A stretch of DNA of 64,000 bases from Echinometra lucunter (GCA_029962745.1 CM057162.1:23113648-23177647), one strand, 5' to 3'; shown: positions 44,781 through 56,042, counted from the stretch's first letter. Numbers and translations: made by a program. The notes: a model not told the origin generated them from the letters alone.

Positions 44781-47000
44781 GATAATCAAGATGTCAGTGC
44801 ATTGTATTGCATGTGTTTGCTGGTTATTGTAAAGAATGAATAGAAAATGATTCATCTTAATCTGACCGTGAAATTCAAATTGATCAGGGTGACATAATAG
44901 ATTCCAGATCACCAGGAGATCAGTCATAATGAAGAGAAAATTGAATTCGCAGGAACTTTGGTAATGATCTGTGATAATTGTACTTCGAAAATCACTTTCC
45001 CTTTCTTTCTGTTGATGGGATGGATTAATTTTCAAGGGAGAAGAACGTGAAATGGTATTTTTCCAACTTTCCATAACACATCAAGAGATGAGAATGCCCT
45101 CAAAATTTCTATTATTTGACGAGAGAATTCATACTACATTTGGTAATCTAAATATTTTTAAAAGATATAAGGTACAGATATGGCGGACAGCTCTTCTGAC
45201 AAAATAAATTGTAATTATTTTATATGCAAGAGTTCTAAAGTGTTGACATTCCCTTTGATTTAATTTTTTTTATTCTTTCTGTCTTGTCTTGCCATTATAT
45301 CAATAGTAACAGTTCTGTGAATTCATTTTGAGGTGTAGATGTCAAACCCAGATTGCCATCGTTACAGTGCAATGCTGAAAATAATTTGTATCTGCCTTCT
45401 ATTCACTAAGAAGGTGTTATATTTACAGTTTGTTAAGGCTATGCATATAATGATGTTTATGAATTCGTGTGCATTATATTGCTTTATATAGATTGTATAG
45501 AAATAGATGTAGCATTATTGGGAACAATAAACATAAATGTTTCATATATAATTGTAGATCAATATTTTCTGAAATATGACGAAAAATTTCTATATTGCTG
45601 ATTTTTTTAAAAAACTGAAATCACAAGTACTTGCTGATTGACTGCAGATGTCAAATCAATTGATTCATGCATGTGGGCGTGTGTGTAATAATCTGTATTT
45701 GATACTGAATATGTCTTGTGGAAAGAAGGATAATGCAGGAGGATTAGTGAAATCCGCCTTAAAATGGTATCTATGCAGAGATATGATTAGGATTAGTTTT
45801 GAAATGTATGGTGCATCTAATGAAACTTTAATTGAAGCTTGAATTCATCTTTGTACCCAAAATGATGGATGCACTTTAATTCTCTCAAATAGGGAAGATG
45901 AGAACTTGCACATACTGTGATCCACCATTCATTTAGATTTGAAGATAAAACAAACTTCTGACATCCTAAACATATGGGTTAACCTGGTATGTTCTTATAA
46001 AATTTAATTCAGGTGTGCTTTACTTACCTTCCACAGAACCTAACTCATTATGAAATTTTGAGAAAAAAAAACATGCCTAAGGCATTTTAGAGGAATATTT
46101 TTAATAAAGGTGGGGTGAAATAAAATGTACTGTAGGTGTCTCATTAATGAAGTTGTACTTAAATGACAGTTCATCAACAATTCTGCCAGTCTTTTTTCTT
46201 TTGTTTTTGTTGGGTTTTTTTTCCAACTTAACTTTCTGTAAGTTTGCATATGATTGAGATTGATTCCCTTTTATTTTTGTTCATCCTATTGGGTTATATT
46301 GTTTTGGAGGATCGGAATTGTTGCATGTAGATCAATTTCCAATTAGGATTAATCTCTAAGAGTGGAGCTCTACAAAATAGCACTGCGTAGATTGGAAAGC
46401 GATAGTAAATTCCTAAATTCCTGTTGTTCCTTAGTGAATATATGTTAATACAGATATAATGATTTGTTACGAAGCATGTCAAACTACGTTTTCAAGTATG
46501 CACTCAAATTTATAGATTTTTGTAGTCAGTAAGCCTGGCCATTTGCAAATGGATTTTGCTAAAGCATGTTGGTTTCTGTTCAAAACATGAATAGCATTGG
46601 AATTACAGATGGTAATGAAATTACCAAATAGTTAGAATTTTGCTGAAGTGCTATTTGATGTAAATAAGCAAGAGTTTGAATACTAAGGTATATGGAAATT
46701 ACGGTCTTCCTTTTTTCGATTATATATTTCTTTGTACCATGTACATGTAAAGGTGTTTGTAGGATAAATGTAAATAATAATCTGCGTCTTTCAAAAGTGT
46801 ACGGGATTATATTCACATGTCCTAAGAGCATTGGAATATCCATGTATACATGTAATAAACAAAAAAGACATTCATATCCGTTTGTTATATGAAGTATACA
46901 CAGTGTTTTTTTTGCAAAATTTGTATGTGATTTTGATATTTAAAGTATTTAGTCCAAAAGTAATATGCTGACGCAATTTTGCACACATTTTTGCATGTAT
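44781..47000. other. 3' flank of the death-domain paralogue
   Basis: No further gene is seen. Between about 46430 and 46770, short blocks keep the order seen in the flank of the broken copy at 53440-53670. Shared blocks are TTAGTGAAT, a CAAGTA.GCACTC block, CATTTGCA.ATGGATTTT, CTAAAGCATGTT, and ACCATGTACATGTA. This suggests that the paralogues and their 3' flanks were duplicated together. Confidence 0.5.
45526..45531 (+). promoter_or_regulatory. Possible polyadenylation signal of the 44456 gene
   Basis: AATAAA about 750 bases past the stop codon, followed by a T-rich stretch; consistent with the end of a 3' untranslated region. Confidence 0.4.
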
Positions 47001-47006
47001 ATGTTT

Positions 47007-47160
47007 GGGCCCCCACTTTTATCATCAAGCTTTTATGCTTTTACGTGGGGGTCCCGCCATCATTATGTTCTTACGATTGTTTTCTGTTTAATGTATTGAT
47101 GTTTTTTTTTTTTTTTTGGTGTTAAGTGATGATGGCAAATAAATAAAATTAAAATTAAAA
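47007..47160 (+). repeat. LINE 3' untranslated end with terminal hairpin
   Basis: GGGCCCCCAC and GTGGGGGTCCC form a stem at about 47009-47055. After a T run comes GGCAAATAAATAAAATTAAA, a typical LINE 3' tail. No coding part is preserved upstream. Confidence 0.55.
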
Positions 47161-47284
47161 TATGTGTTTTGTATATTGTGTGAAGGTTTTGAACTGATTT
47201 CCATCAGCATACATGTCTTTCAGAGATGAAAGAGCAAATATTTCAGTACTATAAGTGTCCTCTATATTTCATTATTATCTCAGT

Positions 47285-47440
47285 AGGGCGTCTTATCTTA
47301 ATGTCGTGGTGGGAAAGAACGCGTCTGGAAAGCAAAATGCAAAAATGCAAAAATGAATTAAATCGAAATTCTTAGTGTGACATATTGGAACAAAATTTTA
47401 GCAAAGCTCATCCCAAAAGAAGATAGTATATCATAGACGG
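47285..47440. repeat. Partial copy of the 250-bp foldback MITE
   Basis: TTAATGTCGTGGTGGGAAAG and the following ACAAAATTTTAGCAAAG match one half of the elements at 11891-12140 and 51331-51580. Confidence 0.5.
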
Positions 47441-48049
47441 ATCCAGGGGGACCGAAACGGCCGCGGCCCCCTATTGGCGGAGCAAAAAAAAAAGAGAGAA
47501 AAAAAAAAGAAATAGAAAAGAAAAATAACTAAAAAGAAGAAGAAAGAAAGAAAATGAAAGGGCTATGGCAAAATGTCCGCTTGCGCGACACGCTCGCATG
47601 CTTTCATCTTGAGAGTTATAAGAAAGAATTAAAAAGAAGTATGATATCATTTTGGGGGGGGATATTTTCGCTCACGCTTTGCGCTCGCATATCGGGGGAA
47701 GTTGATTAGGTTATCATCAGTTTTAGAATGGGTTCAAAATAAATGAGAGGCAAAGTTACTCTGCCTTCAGGTTATTGCAAACCAAAATTTCGGCTCGCGC
47801 TTCGCGCTCGCAATTGTAACTTCCTCAAAAAGGTCTATTTCCAAAGTTGAACCACAGTAAAAATCCTAGGTACAGGACTGACAGAGACTTACACCCATAA
47901 TGTAAAACTGGGGTAGAGGTACTATTCCCAATCGACAAATTCGCGATTGCTGTCGGCAAAAAGAGAGAGAGAGAGAGAGAAAGAAAGGAGAGGAAATAGG
48001 ATGAAAGGGAAAAGGAAAGAAAAAAAGGAGTAAGGTGCCCATATTCGGC

Positions 48050-50055
48050 TAATTTGCTTGTTCGTTTTGACGAAATAACACCGTTACCACGAAAGAGAGT
48101 GTATATTTTTCCTCGCTCGCTGCGCTAGCAAACACATTCGGCAGGTGAGATGAATAAATATATAATTTAGATACTTTTAGGCAAATCATGTATTTGGATG
48201 AGGAATTATCACTTCTACCACAATAAGGTATATATAATTTTCCCCGCTCGCTTGTATAATACAAGATGGTCTTTGAAAGCAAATAAATTAGGTAGAAGTG
48301 ACCACATATTCCAGAATAGATATCTTAAAGGCCCATCGTGTATTTTAATAGGGAACTTTCACTTCTACCATGAAAGGGAGTACATAATTATGTATTTTCC
48401 TCGCTCGCTTTGCTCGTTCGTACAATACTCAGATACAAGATGGATTTGGGAAAGGAAACGAATTCGGCTAGCGAAGTGACCAAATGTACCTGCACATAAT
48501 ATTAAAAAAAAGGGGGGGGGGTTAGTTATCTCATTATCAATACCGTCGTGTATTTGGATGAAAAATTAACACCTCTACCATGAAAAATAGTATAAAGATT
48601 TTTTCCTCACTCGCTGTGCTCGCTCGGTCTAAATTTAACTAATGATTAATACCATCGTATATTTGGATGAAGAACTATCACTTCAACCATTAAAAATAGT
48701 ATATAGATTTTTTTCCTTGCTCACTGCGCTCGCTGGGATTCAATTTAAATACAAAATGGTATGGAAAAGCAAACGAATTGAGCAAGAGAGATGACCATAT
48801 GTACCAGTATACATACAAGTCACATATGATTCGTGATTCTCATCGCCATCGTGTTTCGGGATGAATAATTATCACTTCTACCATGCAAAATAGTATAACG
48901 GTTTTTTTCCTCGCTCGCTGCGCTCGCTCGGATTAAATTTGAATACAAGATGGCATTGAAAGGCTAACGAATGCGGCAAGCGAGATGACCAAATATACCT
49001 GTACACATATGAAAAAGTCAGATATCTCATGATTAATACCATCGTGCATTGGAATGAGGAATCATCACTGCTACCATGGAAAAAATAGTATATAGATTTT
49101 TCCTTGCTCACTGCGCTCGCTGGGATTCAATTTAAATACAAAATGGTATGGAAAAGCAAACGAATTGGGCAAGAGAGATGACCATATGTACCAGTATACA
49201 TACAAGTCACATATGATTCGTGATTCTCATCGCCATCGTGTTTCGGGATGAATAATTATCACTTCTACCATGCAAAATAGTATAACGGTTTTTTTTCCTC
49301 GCTCGCTGCGCTCGCTCGGATTAAATTTGAATACAAGATGGCATTGAAAGGCTAACGAATGCGGCAAGCGAGATGACCAAATATACCTGTACACATATGA
49401 AAAAGTCAGATATCTCATGATTAATACCATCGTGCATTGGAATGAGGAATCATCACTGCTACCATGGAAAAAATAGTATATAGATTTTTCCTTGCTCACT
49501 GCGCTCGCTGGGATTCAATTTAAATACAAAATGGTATGGAAAAGCAAACGAATTGGGCAAGAGAGATGACCATATGTACCAGTATACATACAAGTCACAT
49601 ATGATTCGTGATTCTCATCGCCATCGTGTTTCGGGATGAATAATTATCACTTCTACCATGCAAAATAGTATAACGGTTTTTTTCCTCGCTCGCTGCGCTC
49701 GCTCGGATTAAATTTGAATACAAGATGGCATTGAAAGGCTAACGAATGCGGCAAGCGAGATGACCAAATATACCTGTACACATATGAAAAAGTCAGATAT
49801 CTCATGATTAATACCATCGTGCATTGGAATGAGGAATCATCACTGCTACCATGGAAAAAATAGTATATAGATTTTTCCTCGCTCGCTGCGCTCGCTCAGA
49901 TTAAATTCTAATAAAAGATGGTTTGGAAAAGCAAACAAATTCAGCAAGCGAGGTGAACAAAATATGTATATGTATATGTATAAATAAGATATCTCATAGT
50001 TAATTCTATAGTGTATTTGGATGAAGAATTATCTCTTTAAAAAAAAAGAGTATAC
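48050..50055. repeat. Tandem array, 194-bp monomers, 388-bp dimers at the right end
   Basis: Diverged monomers of about 194 bp carry ATCACTTCTACCATG.AAA, then TTTTTCCTCGCTCGCTGCGC and TACAAGATGG. From 48828 the array becomes near-identical 387-388 bp units (48828, 49215, 49603), each made of two distinguishable monomers. Minus-strand frames at 48878-49111 and 49227-49499 are copies of the repeat, not genes. Confidence 0.9.
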
Positions 50056-50068
50056 TCGTTTCGATCAG

Positions 50069-50411
50069 TGTGCTCTGATCATCATCTGGAGTGGCTTGAG
50101 TGGATGAACTATGCTATGTGTATAGAGAGTCGTAGCAATGGATCAGTGGAACAAGTGCCATTTTCACGGGCACACCACCGATTTGCTAAGAATGCAAATG
50201 TTGAAACATGGCAAAGTCCAACAGTTGTATTTTATGCTGCAAAAGAACGCCAAACCATTGTGGGAGTTCGGAAGCGTCGTCAATTGCTCATGGGCGGAAG
50301 GGGGGAGGTAAGTTTTATTGTTCCCTGCTGGTATCGTGTGTTTGCTGATGAACTGGCTCTAAATGGTTCGCAGATGTTGAGTGGACAGCTGGGTCGGGGT
50401 GGTATGGTTGA
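50069..50411 (+). CDS. Candidate exon upstream of the broken death-domain exon
   Basis: After a possible 3' splice site (GTTTCGATCAG, AG at 50067-50068), the frame is open for 114 codons with protein-like composition. It includes WLEWMNYAMCIESRSNG, VEQVPFSRAHHRFAKNA, WQSPTVVFYAAKERQTIVGV, and ends SGQLGRGGMV. The last 15 or so bases (GGGGTGGTATGGTTGA) and the 5' splice site GA|GTAATT are shared with the exon at 13044, and the two bases left over join the exon at 51002 in frame. An internal GAG|GTAAGT at 50307 is a possible earlier donor but is in the wrong phase. No domain is recognised. It starts just after the tandem array. Exon status is inference from the open frame and phase match. Confidence 0.45.
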
Positions 50412-51001
50412 GTAATTTATTTAATGTGTTTAATAGTTGTTTGAAATATACCTTACAGGCTGTTTTTATTTCATTTTGTGTAGCCAACTGCTTTGTCATC
50501 ATGGTAATGGAATATTATATCAATAAACTAATGGGAAATCTTGTGGATGGAACTAATTCCTCATTTTTCGAGCAATGCTCATTAAATTTGGCACATACGT
50601 GGTCTTGAGATAAAGATGTGCCAGAAATTTTGTAATCTGTTAGAATCTGTTGCCATGGTAACAGCATATTATGGCAATAAATCAGGAAAATATTGCTTAT
50701 CGAACTACATGTACTTCATCATTTTTCGAGCAATGCTCATGAAATTTGGCACAAACATTGGTCTTGTAAAGATGTGCAAAACATGTTTTAATCTATTGAA
50801 GCTGCATTGCCCTGGCAACGGCATATTATGGCAATAAATCAGGAAAAAATATTGCGGCTCAAATTATTTCCTCATTTTTCAAGCAGTGCTCACGAAATTA
50901 AGCTCCCACATATATTGGGGTAGTGGTATTAATCAACTTCAGTGATATCTTTGTTATTTCAAGCATCATAAAATGTCTTTTTAATGTTTGTTGTTTTTAA
51001 G

Positions 51002-51300
51002 GAACAGTTCAATTGAACAGGAAGATTTTGACGACATGATGACAACTGTTGCTCGAAAAGTTTTCCAGCGTGATGAGATTGATGAGCTCGGGAAAGCACT
51101 CGGCTTTGATGTAGAGGATATTCAACAGAACTTTTGTGGCCACGAACTTGAAAAATGCAGATGTCTCTTTCATGGGTACATTATTGATGCTTCGAAAGTG
51201 GCGGAAGAAGCAAAATAAGAGCACAGAGCGTGAAGCTCTAGAGGTTGCCCTGAAGAAGGCCGGACAGATTAATCTGGCTGATAAGTTATTTGGTAGTTGA
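51002..51300 (+). pseudogene. Death-domain terminal exon, frameshifted copy
   Basis: The 3' splice site (TTGTTTTTAAG, AG at 51000-51001), phase 2 start and first 42 codons match the intact exon at 12171 (NSSIEQEDFDD, DEIDELGKALGFDVEDIQ). Near 51127 an insertion of a few bases (CAGAACTTTTGTGG for CGGTTTGTGG) shifts the frame and leads to an early stop at about 51218. The old frame downstream is otherwise well kept, including the LADKLF end and the TGA at 51298-51300, so the break is recent. It removes helices 4 to 6 of the death domain. Confidence 0.75.
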
Positions 51301-51330
51301 GATGGTATGCCACTGCATTTATAAGGCATT

Positions 51331-51580
51331 GATATTAATGTTATGCGAAGCACGCATCTCGAACGCAAAATGGAAAGAAATGCAAAAAATCAAATGTCTA
51401 ATGTGATATATTTGAACAAAATTTTAGCAAAGATCATGCCACAAAGAGATTGTATATCAGTTTACGAAGTCTTCATGCTACCCATGTAATTATCAATCAT
51501 AGCTTTATAAATATGATTTTTCCCAACAGTTTTTAATTTTGCCTTCTGGACACGTTCTTTCGCACCACAACATTAATATA
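51331..51580. mobile_element. Foldback MITE, inverted-segment copy
   Basis: Same element as 11891-12140, carried along in the duplication. Confidence 0.75.
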
Positions 51581-51803
51581 AGAGGCCTCACCACGTGTTT
51601 CTTGTTCCTGTGATATATAAACAGCTTACTCTGACCTTGGAAAAGAGTCGTGAAGATGTGGTGCATGTGTTGGTATCTTCCACGGTCAGCGTGTGTGTTA
51701 GTGTATCTTTGAAAATGTTGTAGGTCTGCTGTGTAGAAATACTAAAAATTTAATATTGTCGACAACAGAAATGCTGATAACAGTACTGATGAAAATATCA
51801 ATG

Positions 51804-51805
<2 letters not shown>

Positions 51806-51853
<48 letters not shown>
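51806..51853. repeat. (AAT)n microsatellite
   Basis: A pure run of about 15 units; the partner at 11636-11725 is shorter and interrupted. Confidence 0.9.
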
Positions 51854-51854
<1 letters not shown>

Positions 51855-52191
51855 TGGAATATGTCTTGTATCAGTCAATTATACCTTTGAAAAGAAGTTT
51901 TAGTTTGTTGAGGAACAATGAGAGAGAAGAGGACAGAAACAAGTGGAAAAGCTGTCAGAAAATGTCATTGAGTGCAATATTTATTACTTAAATATTTATT
52001 TTTGAAGCACTTCACATTCTGGTTGAAGAAAATGGTAAAATGTCACATATTTGGTACAAGAATTTTATGTAAATCATCATAAAACCCATCAAAAGTGACG
52101 TCATTGTAGGAGAATTAGTTCCCTTCTATTTGATGCATAATACGTGTTAAATTAATGTTCTGTTAAAAAGTTATTTTCAAAGCTGTCCAGT

Positions 52192-53031
52192 ACTAAACAC
52201 AGGACAAAAAGTGAGTTCCCCCTAAAACATATCTCTGTATTTTGTCAGTCATGAACCTTTGATGAAATCTGAATACAAATTCATGTAGATACACTTCTCA
52301 GCTACATTTTCTGTAAAATGCAGGGCAAACCCTTTTGTCCTGCTTCAGTGAACACGACCTAAATGCAAAATTGTCATTTTTTAAAGTTCACAAGCTTCAT
52401 GCCATGACTTTGACGCAGTGATATCAGAACACATTTTAAGTTTTCTGCGTTTGAAAGCATAACAAATGTTATCAATAGCATTTTTAGTGCACAAAATAAG
52501 GCAATAATTAGTTGATAATTCCAATAAGGTGATATATTGTTTTTATTATGTGCTCAATCAACTGCGAAGTGATTGGTATCATTTGCAAAAGTTGCAAACA
52601 CCCTTCCAAAACATGAATTCCTCTGCATTAGATCAAATTCACCGCGCAAAAGATGTCAACACTGCAGGGTTTTTTTTTTCCATTTTCACCTCTTGCTGAC
52701 TCAAGGATGAAATTTGGTGCACAACTCCTTTGGTATGTTTGGTTACGAATGAAATTTATGTTGCATGCCTTCAAACGCAGAAAACTTAAAAGATGTTCCG
52801 ATATCACTGCATCAAAGTTATGGCCAAGGCTTGTGAACTTTAAAAAATGACAATTTTATATTCAAGTCGTGTTCACTGAAGCGTGACTGAAGGGTTTGCA
52901 CTGAATTTTACAGGAAATGCAGCTGAGAAGTGTAGCTACATGAATCTGTATTCAGATTTTAATCAAAGGTTCCTGATTGAAAAAATACAAATGTTTGTCT
53001 CAGGCGGAACTTACTTTATGTCTTGTTTAGT
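52192..53031. mobile_element. Foldback element, inverted-segment copy
   Basis: Counterpart of 10468-11305 with the same ends ACTAAACAC.GGACAAAAAG and inverted arms. Confidence 0.8.
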
Positions 53032-53800
53032 TTCCAAGAGAGGCATATTCGGAAAATGGCCGCCCTTCTTTTTTGGCAGCGAAAGTTCAAAGTACTTCTA
53101 CATGGAAGTTTGTAGGGGATGAGCTACTGAACACACTAAATCTTAAGCAAAGTGAGAATGTTTACTTAATGTATGTACAAAACATATTGATTTTCCACAT
53201 AATGATGTCATCCATAGCTATGATACTGTCGAAAATATGTCCAGAAAATTTCATTTAGCCATAACTTTCCCATTTCATGTCTGATTTTTGCTCAAATGTT
53301 CGCTGATATGTTTAATTCCATCTTTGCTTTGATTTAAACACTACAGTATTTCACTTGAGGTTGTTGGTTTCCTTGAAGATCACAAGAAATATAGCTGTAC
53401 AAGATAGCCCCCGTTAGATTAGAAAGAAGTAATTTTTTTTTTGTTTTGATTACTTAGTGAATTGATGTTTATACTGCAGATAACTTTGATAGGAGGCTTC
53501 TTAAAATGCATTTCAAGTAAGCACTCCTACAAGTTCAGAATTTTCATGCATTTGCAGATGGATTTTTCTAAAGCATGTTACATGTATCTTCCTCTTTCAG
53601 TAAACAGAAATACAGAAATTAAAATCTACCTTTTTGAAAATGATTTATTTTTACCATGTACATGTAGATGATGTATCACATAAGAGTTAAACATGGTCAG
53701 ATTTTATTAATCCAGGTTTCAAAATTGAAGGATCTATATGCATTGGTGGCAGCAATATGCTGGGTTGAATCTGTTTGATTTTTATTTTGTTTTTCTCATG

Positions 53801-54016
53801 GGAGATGCAAGCCTACTGATAAGAGGTGGAGAAGGCTATGTACAGTCTCTTTATTCAAAATGATAAATAATAGGGAAAATCATTACCTCATATTTTGACA
53901 ATTGACGAGATGGCCCCCTTTAATAAATTTGGGCAGCAAATCACCGATTATGTTGTCACATATATAGCCTTATTTGGTTTTGATTTTTGATTTGATTTGT
54001 CAAGTTCAGATATACG
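53801..54016. other. Short non-coding stretch
   Basis: Nothing recognisable is seen. Confidence 0.4.
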
Positions 54017-54165
54017 TAGTGATAAAGAAATGCGATATGTATATTCCGAGAGTTGGTTCCGATACAGAAGAGACGACAATGTATAGAAGTAATGCATTTT
54101 AGTCCAGCAGTGATGTTTATGCATTACTTCTGTACTTTGTCGTCTCTAGATCTAGTGATAAAGAA
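54017..54165. other. Strong hairpin flanked by 13-bp direct repeats
   Basis: TAGTGATAAAGAA occurs at 54017-54029 and 54153-54165. Between them lies a 29-bp stem with two mismatches (54069-54097 against 54119-54147, starting AGAGACGACAA) and a 21-base loop. It could be a small inserted element or a structured-RNA copy; no tail of A residues is present. Confidence 0.6.
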
Positions 54166-54448
54166 CAAGACCATAAAGAAGAAGTTCGTGAAAGCTTGAC
54201 AGGATGACCCATGAAAGCTCGAAAGCTTATTTACAATGGAGTCCTAAAAAAGAACAGAACAACTTGACTGCTTTAGCAGCAATTTAACAGCAGCACATTT
54301 AAAACGGAAAAAACCCCACAATTTTATTTAAATAATCTATTAAAGAGGGTTAGTGTGCAAAGTTTTGATTTGCTGCGCTCGCGTATAAGTCGAGCACATG
54401 AAGGGGTATAGCCCCTCCTATGTCCATTCCTCCTCAGTCCCCCCCCCC

Positions 54449-54450
54449 CG

Positions 54451-54481
<31 letters not shown>

Positions 54482-54495
54482 TCTCTCTCACTCTC
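54449..54495. repeat. (CT)n microsatellite
   Basis: A run of about 20 CT units with a few TTCT interruptions, after a C run. Confidence 0.9.
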
Positions 54496-54499
54496 TTGT

Positions 54500-54575
54500 T
54501 ATCTTATAAGGGTATACATCCTGTTTAAATTAAATTGCCTCATATGTGTGATACGAATTGAATTGAATTGAACTG
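54500..54575 (+). repeat. LINE 3' tail, TTGAA type
   Basis: ATACGAATTGAATTGAATTG follows an AT-rich stretch, as at the LINE 3' end at 5985. A G-rich run follows. Confidence 0.4.
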
Positions 54576-55004
54576 CTGGGTGGGGGGAGGGGGGGGGGGT
54601 GTTGTTTTCCAGAGTATTGTGCCCTCTTTGCGAAATCCTCGATGCAAGTTTACAGCTTGGGAACCTTGCTTTCTAAGACCCCTAACCAACTTCTTTTGCA
54701 ACTAAAGGCATATATCATTAACCTGGTTAACATTTTAAGCTAAAGCGGGTGCAAGGTTGACCCATCATGATTCCTTTTGATATGACCATGATCGGAAGCC
54801 TGACAGAAACGAGATGCATTGTTCCGATAATTATGTTTGTTGTATACGAGCAATTTATATTTTGAAAAGGTATGTTGTTGTTGTTGTTTTTTTTTTGTTG
54901 TTCCTTTGTTTGTGGTTGTTTCACTTTTGGTTTAATCTTTTGATTATTGTTTTGTTTATTTTGCTTATAACTTTTTTTCTGAAAACGATTTGAATATGGA
55001 CTCT

Positions 55005-55115
55005 TCTTCTTTCTTTCTTCTTCTTCTTCTTCTTCTTCTTCTTCTTCTTCTCCTCCTTCTTCTCCTTCTTCTCCTTCTTCTCCTTCTTCTCCTTCTTCTC
55101 CTTCTTCTTTTTCTA
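55005..55115. repeat. (TTC)n/(CTCCTT)n microsatellite
   Basis: A pyrimidine-only tract of mostly TTC and TCC triplets. Confidence 0.95.
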
Positions 55116-55337
55116 CTTACTTAAGGTTACTTAAGGTTGAGTTCTGGACACAGGAACTAATGCCTCTATGCCCAGATCTTGTGATCTGGGAAGATCTCTG
55201 TTGGCCTTGACATGACTGATATGGCTGGGGGATCTGTTCTATATTTGTATTTGAATTCAGCATTGTGCCAGAACTTATCTAGCTTGTTTTGAAAGTGTAT
55301 AACACTATCAGCCTCAACAACAGAATTTGGAAGGCTG

Positions 55338-55562
55338 ATTCTTCTTTCTTCTTCTTCTTCTTCTTCTTCTTCTTTCTTCTTCTTCTTCTTCTTCTTCTTC
55401 TTTCTTCTTTCTTCTTCTTCTTCTTCTTCTTCTTCTTCTTCTTCTTTCTTCTTTCTTCTTTCTTCTTCTTCTTCTTTCTTCTTCTTCTTCTCCTTCTTCT
55501 CCTTCTTCTTCTTCTTCTTCTTCTTCTTCTCCTTCTACTCTTCTTCTTCATTCTTTGCTTCT
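55338..55562. repeat. Large (TTC)n microsatellite
   Basis: About 220 bases of TTC repeats with TTTC interruptions. The apparent Arg/Lys and Phe/Leu frames on the two strands are artefacts of it. Confidence 0.95.
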
Positions 55563-55649
55563 CCATATCCTTTATTATAGCAACATACATTAATCTATGA
55601 CAAGTCAGGAGCAACTTACAGTGCATGTACTAGGCCTGTTATATCTAGT

Positions 55650-55860
55650 TATACCTCAGTGATTTTTTTTTAATTATTATTATTAAGAAACCCACACGTA
55701 CACCCTTTGGTATCCATACGCATAGCACTATATCAATGTACGATAAAGAGGCAATGGAGATAAACAGCATGGCTTTGCTGTGCCGGGAATCGAACCCCCG
55801 ATTCTATCGTCTTCATGCACACGACTCTATACGACACCTCCACAGTGTAGTTCCACTCTG
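55650..55860 (-). mobile_element. tRNA-derived SINE, minus strand
   Basis: The minus strand has a box B-like GGTTCGATTCC (55796-55786) within GGGGGTTCGATTCCCGGCAC, a tRNA T-arm pattern. The 5' part (GTCGTATAGAGTCG) is a degenerate tRNA head. The 3' side ends in an AAT-rich tail at about 55665-55685. Confidence 0.55.
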
Positions 55861-56042
55861 CAACCACTCTGGCGTACCCACTGATTTGTCTGAAAAGAAT
55901 TTAGCCAATTTTTACGGGCCGGATTTGATACACAAACAAATGGAGAATGGTATTTTGGAGTGGTAATGTGACGGTCGGGCGGCTTCACAAATCTCAGCCA
56001 ATGAAATATCCAGATTCTTTTCATACAGATCAGTGGGCGTAC

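Larger units (their letters stand above)
50396..53800. repeat. Inverted segmental duplication (partner 8294-13062)
   Basis: This carries, inverted, the end of the candidate exon, the intron with its 140-bp repeats, the death-domain exon, the MITE, the foldback and more than 700 bases of further flank. A block of about 1.4 kb present in the partner is absent at about 53691. Confidence 0.85.

Noticed and set aside
50307..50315. GAG|GTAAGT as the end of the 50069 exon
   Set aside because: Although a consensus donor, it leaves phase 0, which does not fit the death-domain acceptor at 51002; the frame is open to the phase-matched donor at 50411.
55279..55626. Arg/Lys-rich and Phe/Leu-rich frames
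   Set aside because: These are products of the (TTC)n microsatellite.
55780..55860. Minus-strand tRNA gene
   Set aside because: Only the T-arm/box B part is tRNA-like; box A is degenerate and an AAT-rich tail follows, so it is scored as a SINE.
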